DNA of 64,000 nt from Pseudomonas sp. UFMG81. Its GTDB lineage: Bacteria; Pseudomonadota; Gammaproteobacteria; Pseudomonadales; Pseudomonadaceae. The stretch lies in the NCBI RefSeq assembly GCF_015354575.1, contig NZ_JACAFQ010000021.1:1-64000 (forward strand), read 5' to 3'. Position numbers and translations under genes: made by a program. The notes beneath the pieces were generated by a model. The model saw only the letters and a list, made by a program, of their open reading frames with translations. It did no database searches and was not told the origin of the DNA. Shown here piece after piece: positions 42,790-51,751 of the stretch (its first letter is position 1; every line of letters begins with the position of its first letter).

Positions 42790-43341
42790 TTAACATTCGG
42801 TGGCGCAGGCTGGCACCTGGCCATCGAGCAGCCGCGCCACGGCGGCAAGGGCGGCGGCGCTGCGTTGCGACCAGTCGCCCTCGATGATCTGGAACGGTCG
42901 TTGATGGCCCGTAAGCCAGTGCAGGCTGTCGGTGAAGAACGTTTGGCGCAGCTCAAGCGCGGGCTGGCAGCGCATGCCATCGTCGACCCAGGTCACCCCT
43001 TCGGGGCGCAGCAGCAGGTGCAGATCATAGTGCCGCGCATTCAGTGCCTGCTCGATCCAGGCTGGGCAATCGCCGAACAACGCGCGGCTCCAGAGGATAT
43101 TGCTGAGCAGATGAGTGTCGAGAATCAGCAGGGCCGGGGCCTGTTGCCGGGCCTGCTCCTCCCACTGCAACTGGCCACGAGCGATGGCCGGGATGTCGGC
43201 GTAGCAGGTGTCGCGCTGCTCGCGCTCGATGAAATGACGTACGTACTCGCCCACCACCACGCCGCCGAAGTGGGCCTGGATCTCGCCACTGAGCCAGCTC
43301 TTGCCGCTGGACTCCGGCCCGCACAGCACCAGGGTCTTCAT
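42790..43341 (-). CDS. NadR-like AAA ATPase / nicotinamide riboside kinase
   Basis: A 183-residue P-loop protein with Walker A GPESSGKS at residues 8-15 and LLILDTHLLSN as Walker B. It corresponds to the ribosylnicotinamide kinase domain of NadR, without the N-terminal HTH and adenylyltransferase domains. It would phosphorylate nicotinamide riboside to NMN and so trap it after import. Its ATG overlaps the pnuC stop by 4 bp (ATGA), so the two genes are coupled. About 150 bp follow before the fap enhancer sites. Confidence 0.8.
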   Translation of the reverse strand: MKTLVLCGPESSGKSWLSGEIQAHFGGVVVGEYVRHFIEREQRDTCYADIPAIARGQLQWEEQARQQAPALLILDTHLLSNILWSRALFGDCPAWIEQALNARHYDLHLLLRPEGVTWVDDGMRCQPALELRQTFFTDSLHWLTGHQRPFQIIEGDWSQRSAAALAAVARLLDGQVPACATEC

Positions 43342-43904
43342 GCGCTGGCCAGCGCCGGGTCGCGACGCCACTCCAGCCAGCCGCGCACGGCGATCAGGGT
43401 GAACAGCCCATATAGCGCGGCGGTGAGGTACAGGCCCTGGTACAGGAACAGGCCGACGAAAATCACGTCCACCACCACCCACAGCGCCCAGCATTGCAGG
43501 CGCTTTTGCGCCATCCACAGCTGCGCCACCAGGCTGAAGCCAGTCAGCGCTGCATCCAGCCAGGGTTGGGTGGCATCGGTGTAGTGGGTCATGGCCGCGC
43601 CCAGCACCAGGCTGACCAGCAGGCCTGCGGCCAGCCCCTTGAGCATCGACGCCATGGGCAGACGGGTCAGCTGGCGGGCGTCCTCGACCCGGTCCGGGCG
43701 GGTCCACTGCCACCAGCCGTATAGCTGCAACACCGCGTACACCAGCTGCAGCAGCATGTTCGAATACAGTTTCATCCCGAAGAAGATCCAGCTGTACAGC
43801 ACCACCATCACCAGGCCGATCGGCCAGCACCAGGGGTTCTGCTTGACGGTGAGCCAGACGGCGATGACGCCGAGCGCGGCGGCGAAGAGTTCGAGGCCGG
43901 ACAT
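43338..43904 (-). CDS. pnuC: PnuC-type nicotinamide riboside transporter
   Basis: A 188-residue inner-membrane protein with about seven hydrophobic helices. Family hallmarks include the first-helix WxxVxxNPWxWPIGL-type segment (VKQNPWCWPIGLVMVVLYSWIFF), LYGWWQW and ALWVVVDVIFVGLF. It carries out facilitated diffusion of nicotinamide riboside, pulled by the kinase encoded next. Thiamine-specific PnuT is the main alternative, but the NadR-like partner favours the NAD salvage role. No thiamine riboswitch is seen upstream. Confidence 0.87.
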   Translation of the reverse strand: MSGLELFAAALGVIAVWLTVKQNPWCWPIGLVMVVLYSWIFFGMKLYSNMLLQLVYAVLQLYGWWQWTRPDRVEDARQLTRLPMASMLKGLAAGLLVSLVLGAAMTHYTDATQPWLDAALTGFSLVAQLWMAQKRLQCWALWVVVDVIFVGLFLYQGLYLTAALYGLFTLIAVRGWLEWRRDPALASA

Positions 43905-43930
43905 CGGCGATCCTTCAAAGCGGGGAAGGG

Positions 43931-44036
43931 CGCGATGCTACAAGCAACCCGCTACAAGCTACAAGCTTCGACGTGGTGCGCATCCTGTCGAGGCCCGCGC
44001 AGGGCCGGTTTTGCTTGCAGCTTGTTGCTTGTCGCT
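43931..44036. repeat. Inverted ACAAGCTACAAGC-type repeat
   Basis: GCTACAAGCAACCCGCTACA at 43935, continuing AGCTACAAGC, faces GCTTGCAGCTTGTTGCTTGTC near 44011-44033. It is a different REP family from the others in the window and fills the gap between the chemoreceptor and pnuC genes. Confidence 0.65.
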
Positions 44037-44037
44037 G

Positions 44038-45672
44038 CTACACGCGGAACTGGCGCAGCAACTGCTCCAGGTCGTCGCTCAGGCGTGCCAGGGCAGTACC
44101 GGCATCACTGGACTGGCGCGCCGCCTCGGCGGTCTGTTGCGACAGCCCGGCGGTTTCGGTGACGTTGCGGTTGATCTCTTCGACCACATGCGATTGCTGC
44201 AAGGTGGCACTGGCGATCGAGGCGTTGAGCGCGCCCAGGTTGTTCAGCGCCTGGCTGATGGCGTCCAGGCTGGTGCCAGCCTCGCGCGCTTGCTCGACGG
44301 TCTGGCGCGAGGCTTCGCTGCTGGTGTCGATGGCCTTGACCGCTGCCTCGGACTGCCCTTGCAGGTGCTCGATCATGGTCTGGATCTCGGCGGTGGACTG
44401 GGCGGTGCGCTGGGCCAACAGGCGCACTTCGTCGGCGACCACGGCGAAACCACGGCCCTGCTCGCCGGCACGGGCCGCTTCGATGGCGGCGTTGAGCGCG
44501 AGCAGATTGGTCTGTTCGGCAATGGCGCGGATCACTTCCAGCACCCCACCGATCTTGGTGCTGTGGTTGGCCAGCTCACGGATCACCTGCACCGCTTGCT
44601 CGATGGTCGCCGACAGTCGGTCGATCTGCTGCAGGCTGCCATGGATGGCCTGTTGGCCATGGCCGACCTGCTGCTGGGCGCTGCGCATCTCGCTGGCCGC
44701 CTGTTCGGCATGCTTGGCCACATCGTGCACGGCGTAGCTGACTTCGTTGATCGCGGTGGCCACCTGGTCCATCTGCAGCGATTGCTGGGTACTGCGGGCC
44801 TGGGCAGCGCCAGCGTTGTCGCCAACATGGCCAGCCGATTCGGCCAGCGCGTGGGCGGCGCCTTGCAACTGGCCGACCACACCCTGCAACTTGCCGTTGA
44901 AGCGGTTGAAGTGCTCGCCCAGGTGGGTGATCTCGTCGCGGCCGTGGGTGTCCAGGCGCCGGGTCAGGTCACTCTCGCCGCTGGCAATGTTGCCCATGGC
45001 CTGAACCGCTTCCTGCAAGGGGCGGGCGATGCTGCGGGCGATCAACATGACCACCAGGGCCATCAGCAGGGCGATACCGATGCCCACCAGCGAGGCATCG
45101 CGCAGTTGGCGGGCGAACTCGGCCTGGACGTCGTCGATGTACACGCCCGAACCGATGACCCAACCCCAAGGCTTGAACAGCTGGATGTACGAGGTCTTGG
45201 CCACTGGCTCGCTGGCGCCGGGCTTGGGCCAGCGGTAGTCGACCGGGCCCGCGCCCTGTTCGCGGGCGAGCTTGACCATTTCGTTGAACACGGCGAAACC
45301 GTCGGGGTCGCGGATCGCCGAGAGGTCCTGGCCGTCGAGCTTGGGGTTGGCCGGGTGCATGATCATCTTCGGTTGCAGGTCGTTGATCCAGAAGTAGTCG
45401 TTCTGGTCGTAGCGCAGCCCGCGCACCACCAGCAAGGCTTGTTGCTGGGCGGCTTCGCGGCTGAGGGTGCCGGCGGCCTCCAGGCCCTGGTAGTAGGCCA
45501 GCACGCCTGCGGCGGTCTGCACCACGTGGCGGGTTTTCTCGGCCTTGGCCTGGTACAGGTCTCCATGCAGCTGACGCAGCATCAGCAGCCCCAGCACCAG
45601 CAGCATGGCTACGGCCACCACCAGGATCAGCCACAGGCGGCGGCTGATCGACATCGACCTCAGGGTCTTCAT
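44038..45672 (-). CDS. Methyl-accepting chemotaxis protein with single Cache ligand domain
   Basis: A 544-residue chemoreceptor: TM1 (12-32), a periplasmic sCache_2 domain (about 35-185, with YDQNDYFWINDLQPKMIMHP and GWVIGSGVYIDD), TM2 (about 190-212), HAMP, and a signalling domain. The hairpin tip is EQTNLLALNAAIEAARAGEQGRGFAVVADEVR. Cache_2 receptors of this type in P. putida (McpP) detect acetate, propionate, pyruvate and lactate. I recall McpP lying beside uppP in KT2440, so this is probably its orthologue, but I cannot confirm it. It is transcribed alone, away from uppP. Confidence 0.9.
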   Translation of the reverse strand: MKTLRSMSISRRLWLILVVAVAMLLVLGLLMLRQLHGDLYQAKAEKTRHVVQTAAGVLAYYQGLEAAGTLSREAAQQQALLVVRGLRYDQNDYFWINDLQPKMIMHPANPKLDGQDLSAIRDPDGFAVFNEMVKLAREQGAGPVDYRWPKPGASEPVAKTSYIQLFKPWGWVIGSGVYIDDVQAEFARQLRDASLVGIGIALLMALVVMLIARSIARPLQEAVQAMGNIASGESDLTRRLDTHGRDEITHLGEHFNRFNGKLQGVVGQLQGAAHALAESAGHVGDNAGAAQARSTQQSLQMDQVATAINEVSYAVHDVAKHAEQAASEMRSAQQQVGHGQQAIHGSLQQIDRLSATIEQAVQVIRELANHSTKIGGVLEVIRAIAEQTNLLALNAAIEAARAGEQGRGFAVVADEVRLLAQRTAQSTAEIQTMIEHLQGQSEAAVKAIDTSSEASRQTVEQAREAGTSLDAISQALNNLGALNASIASATLQQSHVVEEINRNVTETAGLSQQTAEAARQSSDAGTALARLSDDLEQLLRQFRV

Positions 45673-45970
45673 GATGCATTACTCCAGACTTGTTCTTTTT
45701 ATTGACGGCATCCAAGCATGCTTTGCCGCTGGCCCCCACCCGACCAACGGCTAATGTGTCTAGCGTGACAATCCGTGTTGCGGTGACGCAGGTGTTGCAA
45801 CAACGGCTCTGTTAGGATCTCGGCCGCGTCAGATGAAACCTTTAGGCCATTGAACGTTTCAGCTGGCGTTACCCCAGGCGATCGCTGTAAAACGGCGTCG
45901 CCGTGCGCGGTAACTGTCTGTAAATCAAAAACAAGTGGCCTGCCATGAGCAGCGCCGCACTGGGGGAATG
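45673..45970. other. Intergenic region between the chemoreceptor and uppP genes
   Basis: About 300 bp of divergent control DNA. I see a spaced inverted repeat TGAAAC (45834) / GTTTCA (45856) and AT-richer bases near 45690-45715 and 45920. There is no convincing sigma-28 box, promoter pair or small ORF. Confidence 0.4.
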
Positions 45971-46801
45971 ATGGATTTTTGGAGTGCCTTGCAGGCAATC
46001 ATCTTGGGCGTGGTCGAAGGCCTGACGGAGTTCTTGCCGATTTCAAGCACCGGGCACCAGATCATCGTCGCCGATCTGATCGGTTTCGGCGGCGAACGCG
46101 CCATGGCGTTCAACATCATCATTCAGCTGGGGGCAATCCTGGCGGTGGTCTGGGAGTTCCGCCGCAAGATCTTCGATGTGGTACTGGGCTTGACTACGCA
46201 AGCGCCGGCGCGGCGCTTCACCGCCAACCTGCTGATCGCCTTCATGCCCGCAGTGGTACTGGGGGTGCTGTTCGCCGACCTGATCCACGAGTACCTGTTC
46301 AATCCCATCACCGTCGCCGCGGCGTTGGTGGTCGGCGGGGTGATCATGCTCTGGGCGGAACGTCGCCAGCACCGTATCGAGGTCGATCATGTGGATGAGA
46401 TGAGCTGGCACCACGCGCTGAAGATCGGTTTCGTCCAGTGCCTGGCGATGATCCCCGGCACTTCGCGTTCCGGCTCGACCATCATTGGTGGCCTGCTGTT
46501 CGGTCTGTCGCGCAAGGCAGCCACCGAGTTCTCGTTCTTCCTGGCCATGCCGACCATGGTCGGTGCGGCGGTGTACTCGGGCTACAAGTACCGTGAGCTG
46601 TTCCAGCCGGGCGACCTGCCGGTGTTCGCCCTGGGCTTCGTGGTGTCGTTCATCTTCGCCATGATCGCCGTGCGCGCGCTGCTCAAGTTCATCGCCAACC
46701 ACAGCTACGCGGTGTTCGCCTGGTACCGCATTGCCTTTGGCCTGCTGATTCTCGCCACCTGGGAGTTCGGTTGGGTCGACTGGTCGACGGCGCACGGCTG
46801 A
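45971..46801 (+). CDS. uppP: Undecaprenyl-diphosphatase (BacA)
   Basis: A 276-residue polytopic membrane enzyme recycling the lipid carrier for cell-wall and polysaccharide synthesis. Catalytic signatures are VVEGLTEFLPISSTGHQ (residues 14-30) and MIPGTSRSGSTI. Length matches E. coli UppP (273). Two adjacent ATGs (45968, 45971) follow GGGGGA; I use the second for better spacing. The next gene starts in its stop codon (TGATG), so they are coupled. Confidence 0.95.
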   Translation: MDFWSALQAIILGVVEGLTEFLPISSTGHQIIVADLIGFGGERAMAFNIIIQLGAILAVVWEFRRKIFDVVLGLTTQAPARRFTANLLIAFMPAVVLGVLFADLIHEYLFNPITVAAALVVGGVIMLWAERRQHRIEVDHVDEMSWHHALKIGFVQCLAMIPGTSRSGSTIIGGLLFGLSRKAATEFSFFLAMPTMVGAAVYSGYKYRELFQPGDLPVFALGFVVSFIFAMIAVRALLKFIANHSYAVFAWYRIAFGLLILATWEFGWVDWSTAHG

Positions 46802-47223
46802 TGGCGCGCATGCCGGCTGCGAGCCGTGGTGAGGTTCAGGGCGTTCGCCATCCTCGCCTGAAATTGCTGGTGTTGGCTGGGCTGTGCTTGCTGCCGTTAC
46901 TGGGTGGCCTGCAGATGGGCTTGAGCGGGCAGTCGTGGCTGCCGCTGGCGCTGTACCCCCTGGCGAGCCTGGTGAGCCTGCTGCTGTACTGGCAGGACAA
47001 GCAGCAGGCGCGCAACCAGGCCTGGCGCACGCCGGAGAAGGTGCTGCATGCCAGCGAACTGCTGGGTGGTTGGCCAGGGGCGCTGCTGGCTCAGCAACTG
47101 TTCCGCCACAAGACTCGCAAGCTGTCCTACCAGGTGGTGTTCTGGAGCATTGTCGCCCTGCACCAGCTGTTCTGGATCGACCACCTGCTGCTGGGAGGGC
47201 GTTGGTTGGGGCAGTTGCTGTAG
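46801..47223 (+). CDS. DUF1294 membrane protein
   Basis: A 140-residue protein with about three to four hydrophobic helices and the DUF1294 signature YWQDKQQARNQAWRTPEKVLHASELLGGWPGALLAQQLFRHKTRKLSYQVVFW. Function unknown; DUF1294 domains sometimes follow a cold-shock domain, absent here. Its start overlaps the uppP stop by one base, so it is translated from the uppP message. A REP follows. Confidence 0.82.
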   Translation: MARMPAASRGEVQGVRHPRLKLLVLAGLCLLPLLGGLQMGLSGQSWLPLALYPLASLVSLLLYWQDKQQARNQAWRTPEKVLHASELLGGWPGALLAQQLFRHKTRKLSYQVVFWSIVALHQLFWIDHLLLGGRWLGQLL

Positions 47224-47228
47224 GTCGC

Positions 47229-47296
47229 CATCGCGGGGCAAGCCCGCTCCCACACCGCCCCCTGTGGTTTGCGTGGGAGCGGGCTTGCCCCGCGAC
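47229..47296. repeat. REP palindrome
   Basis: CATCGCGGGGCAAGCCCGCT near 47229 faces AGCGGGCTTGCCCCGCGACG ending near 47297, around a short CACCGCCCCCTGTGG centre, between convergent genes. Confidence 0.85.
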
Positions 47297-47302
47297 GCTG
47301 AG

Positions 47303-47665
47303 TCAGTCCAGCAACAACCCTAGCTGCGTGCGCTTGGGCAAGCGCTGTACCACCAATTGGTGTGACCGCCTCAGCAAATCGCACAGCTCTTCGCGCCCCA
47401 TGGGGTAGGGCGGCAGCATGCTGATCCACTTTGCCCTTGCCAGGTACGGCGCCGGGCGCACACCCGGGCGGTCGCAGTAGCCCAGGAACAACTCGTCGGC
47501 CACCTTGAACGACAGGCCGGCCCCTCCCAGGTCCAGCACCGCGAACATCTTGTTGCCGGCCACCGAGAACACCCGGATCCCGCCCCATTTGTAATCTTCC
47601 CTGGCGCCAGGCAGGTTCAGGCAGAACTGTGCCACCTCGTCTTCGCTCATCCGTTTCTCAGACAT
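47303..47665 (-). CDS. MmcQ/YjbR family protein
   Basis: A 120-residue protein of the CyaY-like YjbR fold. Recognisable segments are CLNLPGAREDYKWGGIRVFSVAGNKMFAVL, LSFKVADELFLGYCDRPGVRPAPYLARAKWISM and ELCDLLRRSHQLVVQRLPKRTQ. Biochemical role is unknown; a DNA-binding role has been suggested for some members. GGAGAG precedes ATG 47665. It overlaps the end of the LysR gene by 8 bp, suggesting shared transcription. Confidence 0.85.
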   Translation of the reverse strand: MSEKRMSEDEVAQFCLNLPGAREDYKWGGIRVFSVAGNKMFAVLDLGGAGLSFKVADELFLGYCDRPGVRPAPYLARAKWISMLPPYPMGREELCDLLRRSHQLVVQRLPKRTQLGLLLD

Positions 47666-48560
47666 AACGCTCTCCACAGGCTTCGAACGATGCAGCCAGG
47701 TGGTCGATCCATACCCGCACCGCCGGCAGCAGGCCGCGGCGATGAGGATAGACCGCTTGCAGGTAGCCGCCTGGCAGCGACCAGTCCGGCAACAGGCGCA
47801 CCAGCTCACCGCGTGCCAGTTCTTCCTCACAGAACATGCTGGGTAGCGCGGTGAAGCCCAGGCCTGCGCGCACCGCCGCATTGCGTACGACAAAATCGTC
47901 TATGGCCAGCCGTGGCTCCAGGGCAATCTCTTGTTCCCGGCCATCCGGGCCATGCAGGCGAAAATGCACCAGGCGATCCGCCTCGGCGGCGCCCAGCACG
48001 GGCAAACCGGCCAGCTCGGCAGGTTCGCGGATATGGTCGGCAAAGCCCGGCGCTGCCACCAGTTGCATCTGCGCCTGGCGCAGGCGGCGGGTAACCAGTG
48101 CTGGGTCTTCGTCGCCCAGGTCGCGCACGCGCAGGGCCACATCGATGCCTTCGGAAATCAGGTCGACGCGGCGGTTGAGCAGCACCATGTCCAGTTGCAC
48201 CAGCGGGTATTGGGCGAGGAAACGGCTGATCACGTCGGGCAGGAAGGCATGGGCCAGCGCCACCGGGCAGGACACCCGCAGGCGCCCGCGGGGTTCGCTG
48301 GACATGCTGGCCACCACTTCATCGGCCATCTCCGCCTCCAGCAGCATGGCCTGGCAGTGGTGCAGGTAACGCTCACCCACGGCGGTCAGCTTCAACTGCC
48401 GGGTGGTGCGTTGCAGCAGGCGTGTGCCAAGGCGCTCCTCGAGCTCGGCGATCCGCCGCGACAGCCTTGACTTGGGGATGCCCAGCTGGCGCCCGGCGGC
48501 GGCGAAACCACCGGCTTCGACCACCTGGGCGAAGTAGAACAGGTCGTTGAGGTCTTGCAT
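47658..48560 (-). CDS. LysR-family transcriptional regulator
   Basis: A 300-residue regulator with an N-terminal winged HTH (LFYFAQVVEAGGFAAAGRQLGIPKSRLSRRIAELEERLG) and an effector domain of the CrgA-like subgroup (GRLRVSCPVALAHAFLPDVISRFLAQYP). It is divergent from the azoreductase gene with a 134-bp gap, the standard arrangement for a LysR regulator and its target, so azoR is the probable target. The ligand may be a quinone or electrophile (inference). Confidence 0.9.
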   Translation of the reverse strand: MQDLNDLFYFAQVVEAGGFAAAGRQLGIPKSRLSRRIAELEERLGTRLLQRTTRQLKLTAVGERYLHHCQAMLLEAEMADEVVASMSSEPRGRLRVSCPVALAHAFLPDVISRFLAQYPLVQLDMVLLNRRVDLISEGIDVALRVRDLGDEDPALVTRRLRQAQMQLVAAPGFADHIREPAELAGLPVLGAAEADRLVHFRLHGPDGREQEIALEPRLAIDDFVVRNAAVRAGLGFTALPSMFCEEELARGELVRLLPDWSLPGGYLQAVYPHRRGLLPAVRVWIDHLAASFEACGERYV

Positions 48561-48694
48561 GTGGCGAATTCCATTGTCCCATCAGTGGAACAAACTAACG
48601 CATTTTTGCCGGCTTATCAGCCATTCGCTGTATCGATAGGATTCTCCCCATCGTGATCGCCCACCGCCGCGGTCTTCATTCACAGGAGAGTCCC

Positions 48695-49306
48695 ATGAAA
48701 CTGTTGCACATCGATTCGAGCATCCTGGGCGACAATTCCGCCTCCCGCCAACTGAGCCGCGAAGTGGTGCAGGCCTGGCAAGCCGCCGACCCAAGCATCG
48801 AAGTGGTGTACCGTGACTTGGCCGCTGACGCCATCAGCCACTTCTCTGCCGCCACCCTGGTGGCCGCCGGTACTCCAGAAACAATGCGCGATGCCGCCCA
48901 AGCCCATGAAGCCAAACTGAGCGCCGAAACCCTGGAAGAATTCCTTGCTGCCGATGCGGTAGTGATTGGCGCGCCGATGTACAACTTCACCGTGCCGACC
49001 CAGCTCAAGGCCTGGATCGACCGCGTCGCCGTCGCCGGCCAGACCTTCCGCTACACCGAGGCCGGCCCTGAAGGCTTGTGCGGCGACAAGAAGGTGATCC
49101 TGGTGTCCACCGCCGGTGGCCTGCACCAAGGCCAGCCGACCGGTGTCGGCCATGAGGACTTCCTCAAGGTCTTCCTCGGCTTCATCGGCATCACCGACCT
49201 GGAAATCGTCCGTGCCCACGGCTTGGCCTACGGCCCTGAGCACCGCGCCAAAGCCATCGACGCCGCCCAGGCGCAGATTGCTGGCGAGCTGTTCGCCGCC
49301 GCCTGA
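48695..49306 (+). CDS. azoR: FMN-dependent NADH:quinone oxidoreductase / azoreductase
   Basis: A 203-residue flavodoxin-fold enzyme reducing quinones and azo compounds. FMN-binding segments are SSILGDNSASRQLS (phosphate loop), APMYNFTVPTQLKAWIDRVAVAGQTFRY and STAGG. Length matches AzoR. AGGAG lies 7 nt before ATG 48695. It is monocistronic, followed by a clear terminator, and divergent from a LysR regulator. Confidence 0.93.
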   Translation: MKLLHIDSSILGDNSASRQLSREVVQAWQAADPSIEVVYRDLAADAISHFSAATLVAAGTPETMRDAAQAHEAKLSAETLEEFLAADAVVIGAPMYNFTVPTQLKAWIDRVAVAGQTFRYTEAGPEGLCGDKKVILVSTAGGLHQGQPTGVGHEDFLKVFLGFIGITDLEIVRAHGLAYGPEHRAKAIDAAQAQIAGELFAAA

Positions 49307-49320
49307 TCCGCCCGGTAATA

Positions 49321-49362
49321 AAAGGCCGGCTGTCGCCTAGTGCGTCAGCCGGCCTTTTTTTC
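49321..49362 (+). terminator. Rho-independent terminator of azoR
   Basis: AAAGGCCGGCTG (49321-49332) pairs with CAGCCGGCCTTT (49346-49357) and is followed by TTTTT. A 12-bp perfect stem, 15 nt after the azoR stop. Confidence 0.92.
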
Positions 49363-49441
49363 ATTCAGTTTTCATAAAGCGCCTGGGCGCCCGGTTCTAT
49401 GCTGACGGCTTACGTGCGGCCCGATGCGAGCGCCTTCCTGC

Positions 49442-50491
49442 ATGAACAGATGGCGAACCCTGATCACCCTTGTCCTGCTCGGCGGCCTGATGGCCCAGGC
49501 CGAAGCGGCATCGTGGGTGGCCGGGCTGCATCGCATGGGTTTGGCCGACCCGGTGGATGGCCGGCCCATGCAGGCGCTGGTGTTCTACCCCAGCAGTGGT
49601 GACGCCCGCCCGGTGCGCATCGAGGGGTACCAGACCCGCGTCGCTGAAGAAGCCCCCGTCGCCATGGGGCGGTTCCCGTTGCTGGTGCTGTCCCATGGCA
49701 ACGTCGGCAGCCCCATGGCCCTGCATGACCTGGCCAACGGCCTGGCGCGCCAGGGGTTTGTGGTGGTCGCCGTGGTGCACCCCGGCGACAACAACCGCGA
49801 CCACAGCCGCCTGGGCACGTTGAGCAACCTCTATGGCAGGCCATTGCAGATCAGCGCAGCGATTACCGCGGTGCATGGCGACAAGTTGGTCGGCCCCTAT
49901 CTGAGTGATGGCAAAGTCGGGGTGATAGGCTATTCGGCCGGTGGCGAGACGGCGCTGATCCTGTCTGGCGCCCAGCCCGACCTTGAGCGCTTGCGCCGCT
50001 ATTGCGAGCAACGCCCCGGCGACGCCGATGCCTGCAAGACCCATGGCGTGCTGATTGCCGATCACAGTGAGCTGGCACCTCGCGCCGACCCGCGCGTAGG
50101 GGCGGTAATGCTGATGGCGCCACTGAGCCTGATGTTCGGCCGCCATGCTCTGGCCGGTGTGCACGTGCCCGCGCTGATCTACAGTGGCGACGCCGACCAG
50201 TTGCTGGCCCTGGAGCACAATGCCGACGCGCTGGCGCGCAAGCTGCCGCTGACCCCGGACTACCGGTTGCTCGCCGGGGCTGGGCACTTCGTGTTTATGG
50301 CGCCCTGCGATGAGGAGCAGCACCAGCGCATGCCGGCGCTGTGCAAGGATGCCGATGGCGTCGATCGCCGGATCATCCATCGTTCGCTGCGTAGCGAAAC
50401 CACGGCCTTCTTCAGCCAGGCGCTGGGCGTCCCCGAACCCGCCGAACGCTCAGCCGCGCTGGGCCAGCAGCAGGGTCAGGCCCACCCCTGA
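49442..50491 (+). CDS. Secreted alpha/beta hydrolase (dienelactone hydrolase-like)
   Basis: A 349-residue exported hydrolase; MNRWRTLITLVLLGGLMAQAEA is a signal peptide. The nucleophile elbow is GYSAGGET (Ser near residue 163), with an oxyanion region LSHGNVGSP, Asp in YSGDADQL and His in GAGHFVFM. Substrate unknown; similar periplasmic proteins are annotated as dienelactone hydrolase or lipase-like. An in-frame ATG at 49424 would add 6 residues. Its last 42 bp overlap the 3' end of the convergent MFS gene. Confidence 0.82.
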   Translation: MNRWRTLITLVLLGGLMAQAEAASWVAGLHRMGLADPVDGRPMQALVFYPSSGDARPVRIEGYQTRVAEEAPVAMGRFPLLVLSHGNVGSPMALHDLANGLARQGFVVVAVVHPGDNNRDHSRLGTLSNLYGRPLQISAAITAVHGDKLVGPYLSDGKVGVIGYSAGGETALILSGAQPDLERLRRYCEQRPGDADACKTHGVLIADHSELAPRADPRVGAVMLMAPLSLMFGRHALAGVHVPALIYSGDADQLLALEHNADALARKLPLTPDYRLLAGAGHFVFMAPCDEEQHQRMPALCKDADGVDRRIIHRSLRSETTAFFSQALGVPEPAERSAALGQQQGQAHP

Positions 50492-51631
50492 CAGGGCGAG
50501 CAGGGCGGCAACCGCGAAGATCGAGGCATAACCCAAGTGCACCGCCACCGCCCCCATCAGTGGGCCGGCGATGGCCAGCGCCAGGTCGAAGAATACGGCA
50601 TAGGCACCCAGCCCGGCGCCGCGGCTGCTGCTGGGTACCTGGCGGATCGCCTCGACGCCCAGCGCCGGGTACACAAGCGACAGGCCGAAGCCGGTCAGCC
50701 CCGCACCGAGCATTGCCCACAGCGGTGAAGGCGCCAGCCACAGCAGGGTCAGCCCCAGCACTTCGGTGGCCATGCAGGCAATCGCCACGTTGTAGCCGCC
50801 AAAACGGTTGACTGCATTGACGAACAGCAGCCGCGAAAGAATGAAGCACAGGCCGAAGGCGCTCAGGCACCAGGCCGCGCCGGCCCAGCCACGCTCCAGG
50901 TAATAAAGCGTGACGAAGGTGGTGAGCGTGCCGTAGCCGATAGAGGCCAGGGTCAGCCCCAGGCCACAGGGCGCCACACGGCCGAACGCCGACCAGAATG
51001 GCAGGCGCTCGCCCCGCACCACCAGCACGTCCGGCCGTGTGCGCAGTGCCAACAGCGCCAGTAGCGCCAGTACCAACAGCGCCACGCCCAGCACACCAAA
51101 GCCCAGGGCCTGTACCAGCAGCACCCCTGCCGGTGCGCCGATGGCGATGGCGCCATAGGAGGCGATGCCGTTCCAGGAGATCACCCGCGCGGTGTGCTCC
51201 GGGCCCACCTGGCCGATGCCCCAGCTCAGGGTCGCCACGCCGATCAACCCCTGGGCGACGCCCAGCAACAGGCGCCCGCCCAGCAACAGCAGCAGGCTCA
51301 GCCAGGGCAGGGCGAGGGTCCAGGCCGAGAGCAGGGTGAGCACGCCACAGCCGGCAATACCGTACAGCCCGTAGCGAATTGCCCGTTTGCCACCAAGGGT
51401 GTCGGCCACCCGCCCGGCGAAGGGCCGGCTGAGTAGGGTGGCGAGGTATTGCAGGCCGATGGTCAGGCCGGCGATCACCGCGCCGTAGCCCAGCTGGTCG
51501 TGGACATGGCCGGGCAGTACCGCGATCGGCAAACCGATGCAGAGGAAGGCGATGAAGGTGTAGAAAACGATGGCGAGGATCTGTTGGGTGATCCCAGGGA
51601 CGGTAGCAGGGGCGGGTTGTTGCGCGGTCAT
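50450..51631 (-). CDS. MFS transporter (YfcJ/YhhS-like)
   Basis: A 393-residue major-facilitator protein with 12 predicted helices. Motif A-like GLQYLATLLSRPFAGRVADTLGGKRAIRYG lies in loop 2-3. Members of this group are proton-driven exporters of sugars, arabinose-like compounds or drugs; the substrate is not readable here. The 3' end overlaps the hydrolase gene on the other strand by 42 bp; a REP-rich 379-bp gap lies upstream. Confidence 0.87.
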   Translation of the reverse strand: MTAQQPAPATVPGITQQILAIVFYTFIAFLCIGLPIAVLPGHVHDQLGYGAVIAGLTIGLQYLATLLSRPFAGRVADTLGGKRAIRYGLYGIAGCGVLTLLSAWTLALPWLSLLLLLGGRLLLGVAQGLIGVATLSWGIGQVGPEHTARVISWNGIASYGAIAIGAPAGVLLVQALGFGVLGVALLVLALLALLALRTRPDVLVVRGERLPFWSAFGRVAPCGLGLTLASIGYGTLTTFVTLYYLERGWAGAAWCLSAFGLCFILSRLLFVNAVNRFGGYNVAIACMATEVLGLTLLWLAPSPLWAMLGAGLTGFGLSLVYPALGVEAIRQVPSSSRGAGLGAYAVFFDLALAIAGPLMGAVAVHLGYASIFAVAALLALSGVGLTLLLAQRG

Positions 51632-51751
51632 GGGCTGGTTCGCGGGTAGGCGGTGGGGCGTACCGGCATCATGGCCGTTGCGTGGGGTAAAAGGAAGCAG
51701 GCTAACGAATTATTCGACGGGTTTGCTCAAGCTGAAGGTTTTCGTTGTGGA

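Noticed and set aside
45673..45760. Possible sigma-28 (FliA) promoter of the chemoreceptor (CAAAG...GCCGTCAA)
   Set aside because: Spacing between the halves is 12 rather than about 15 and the -10 half deviates; too weak to annotate.
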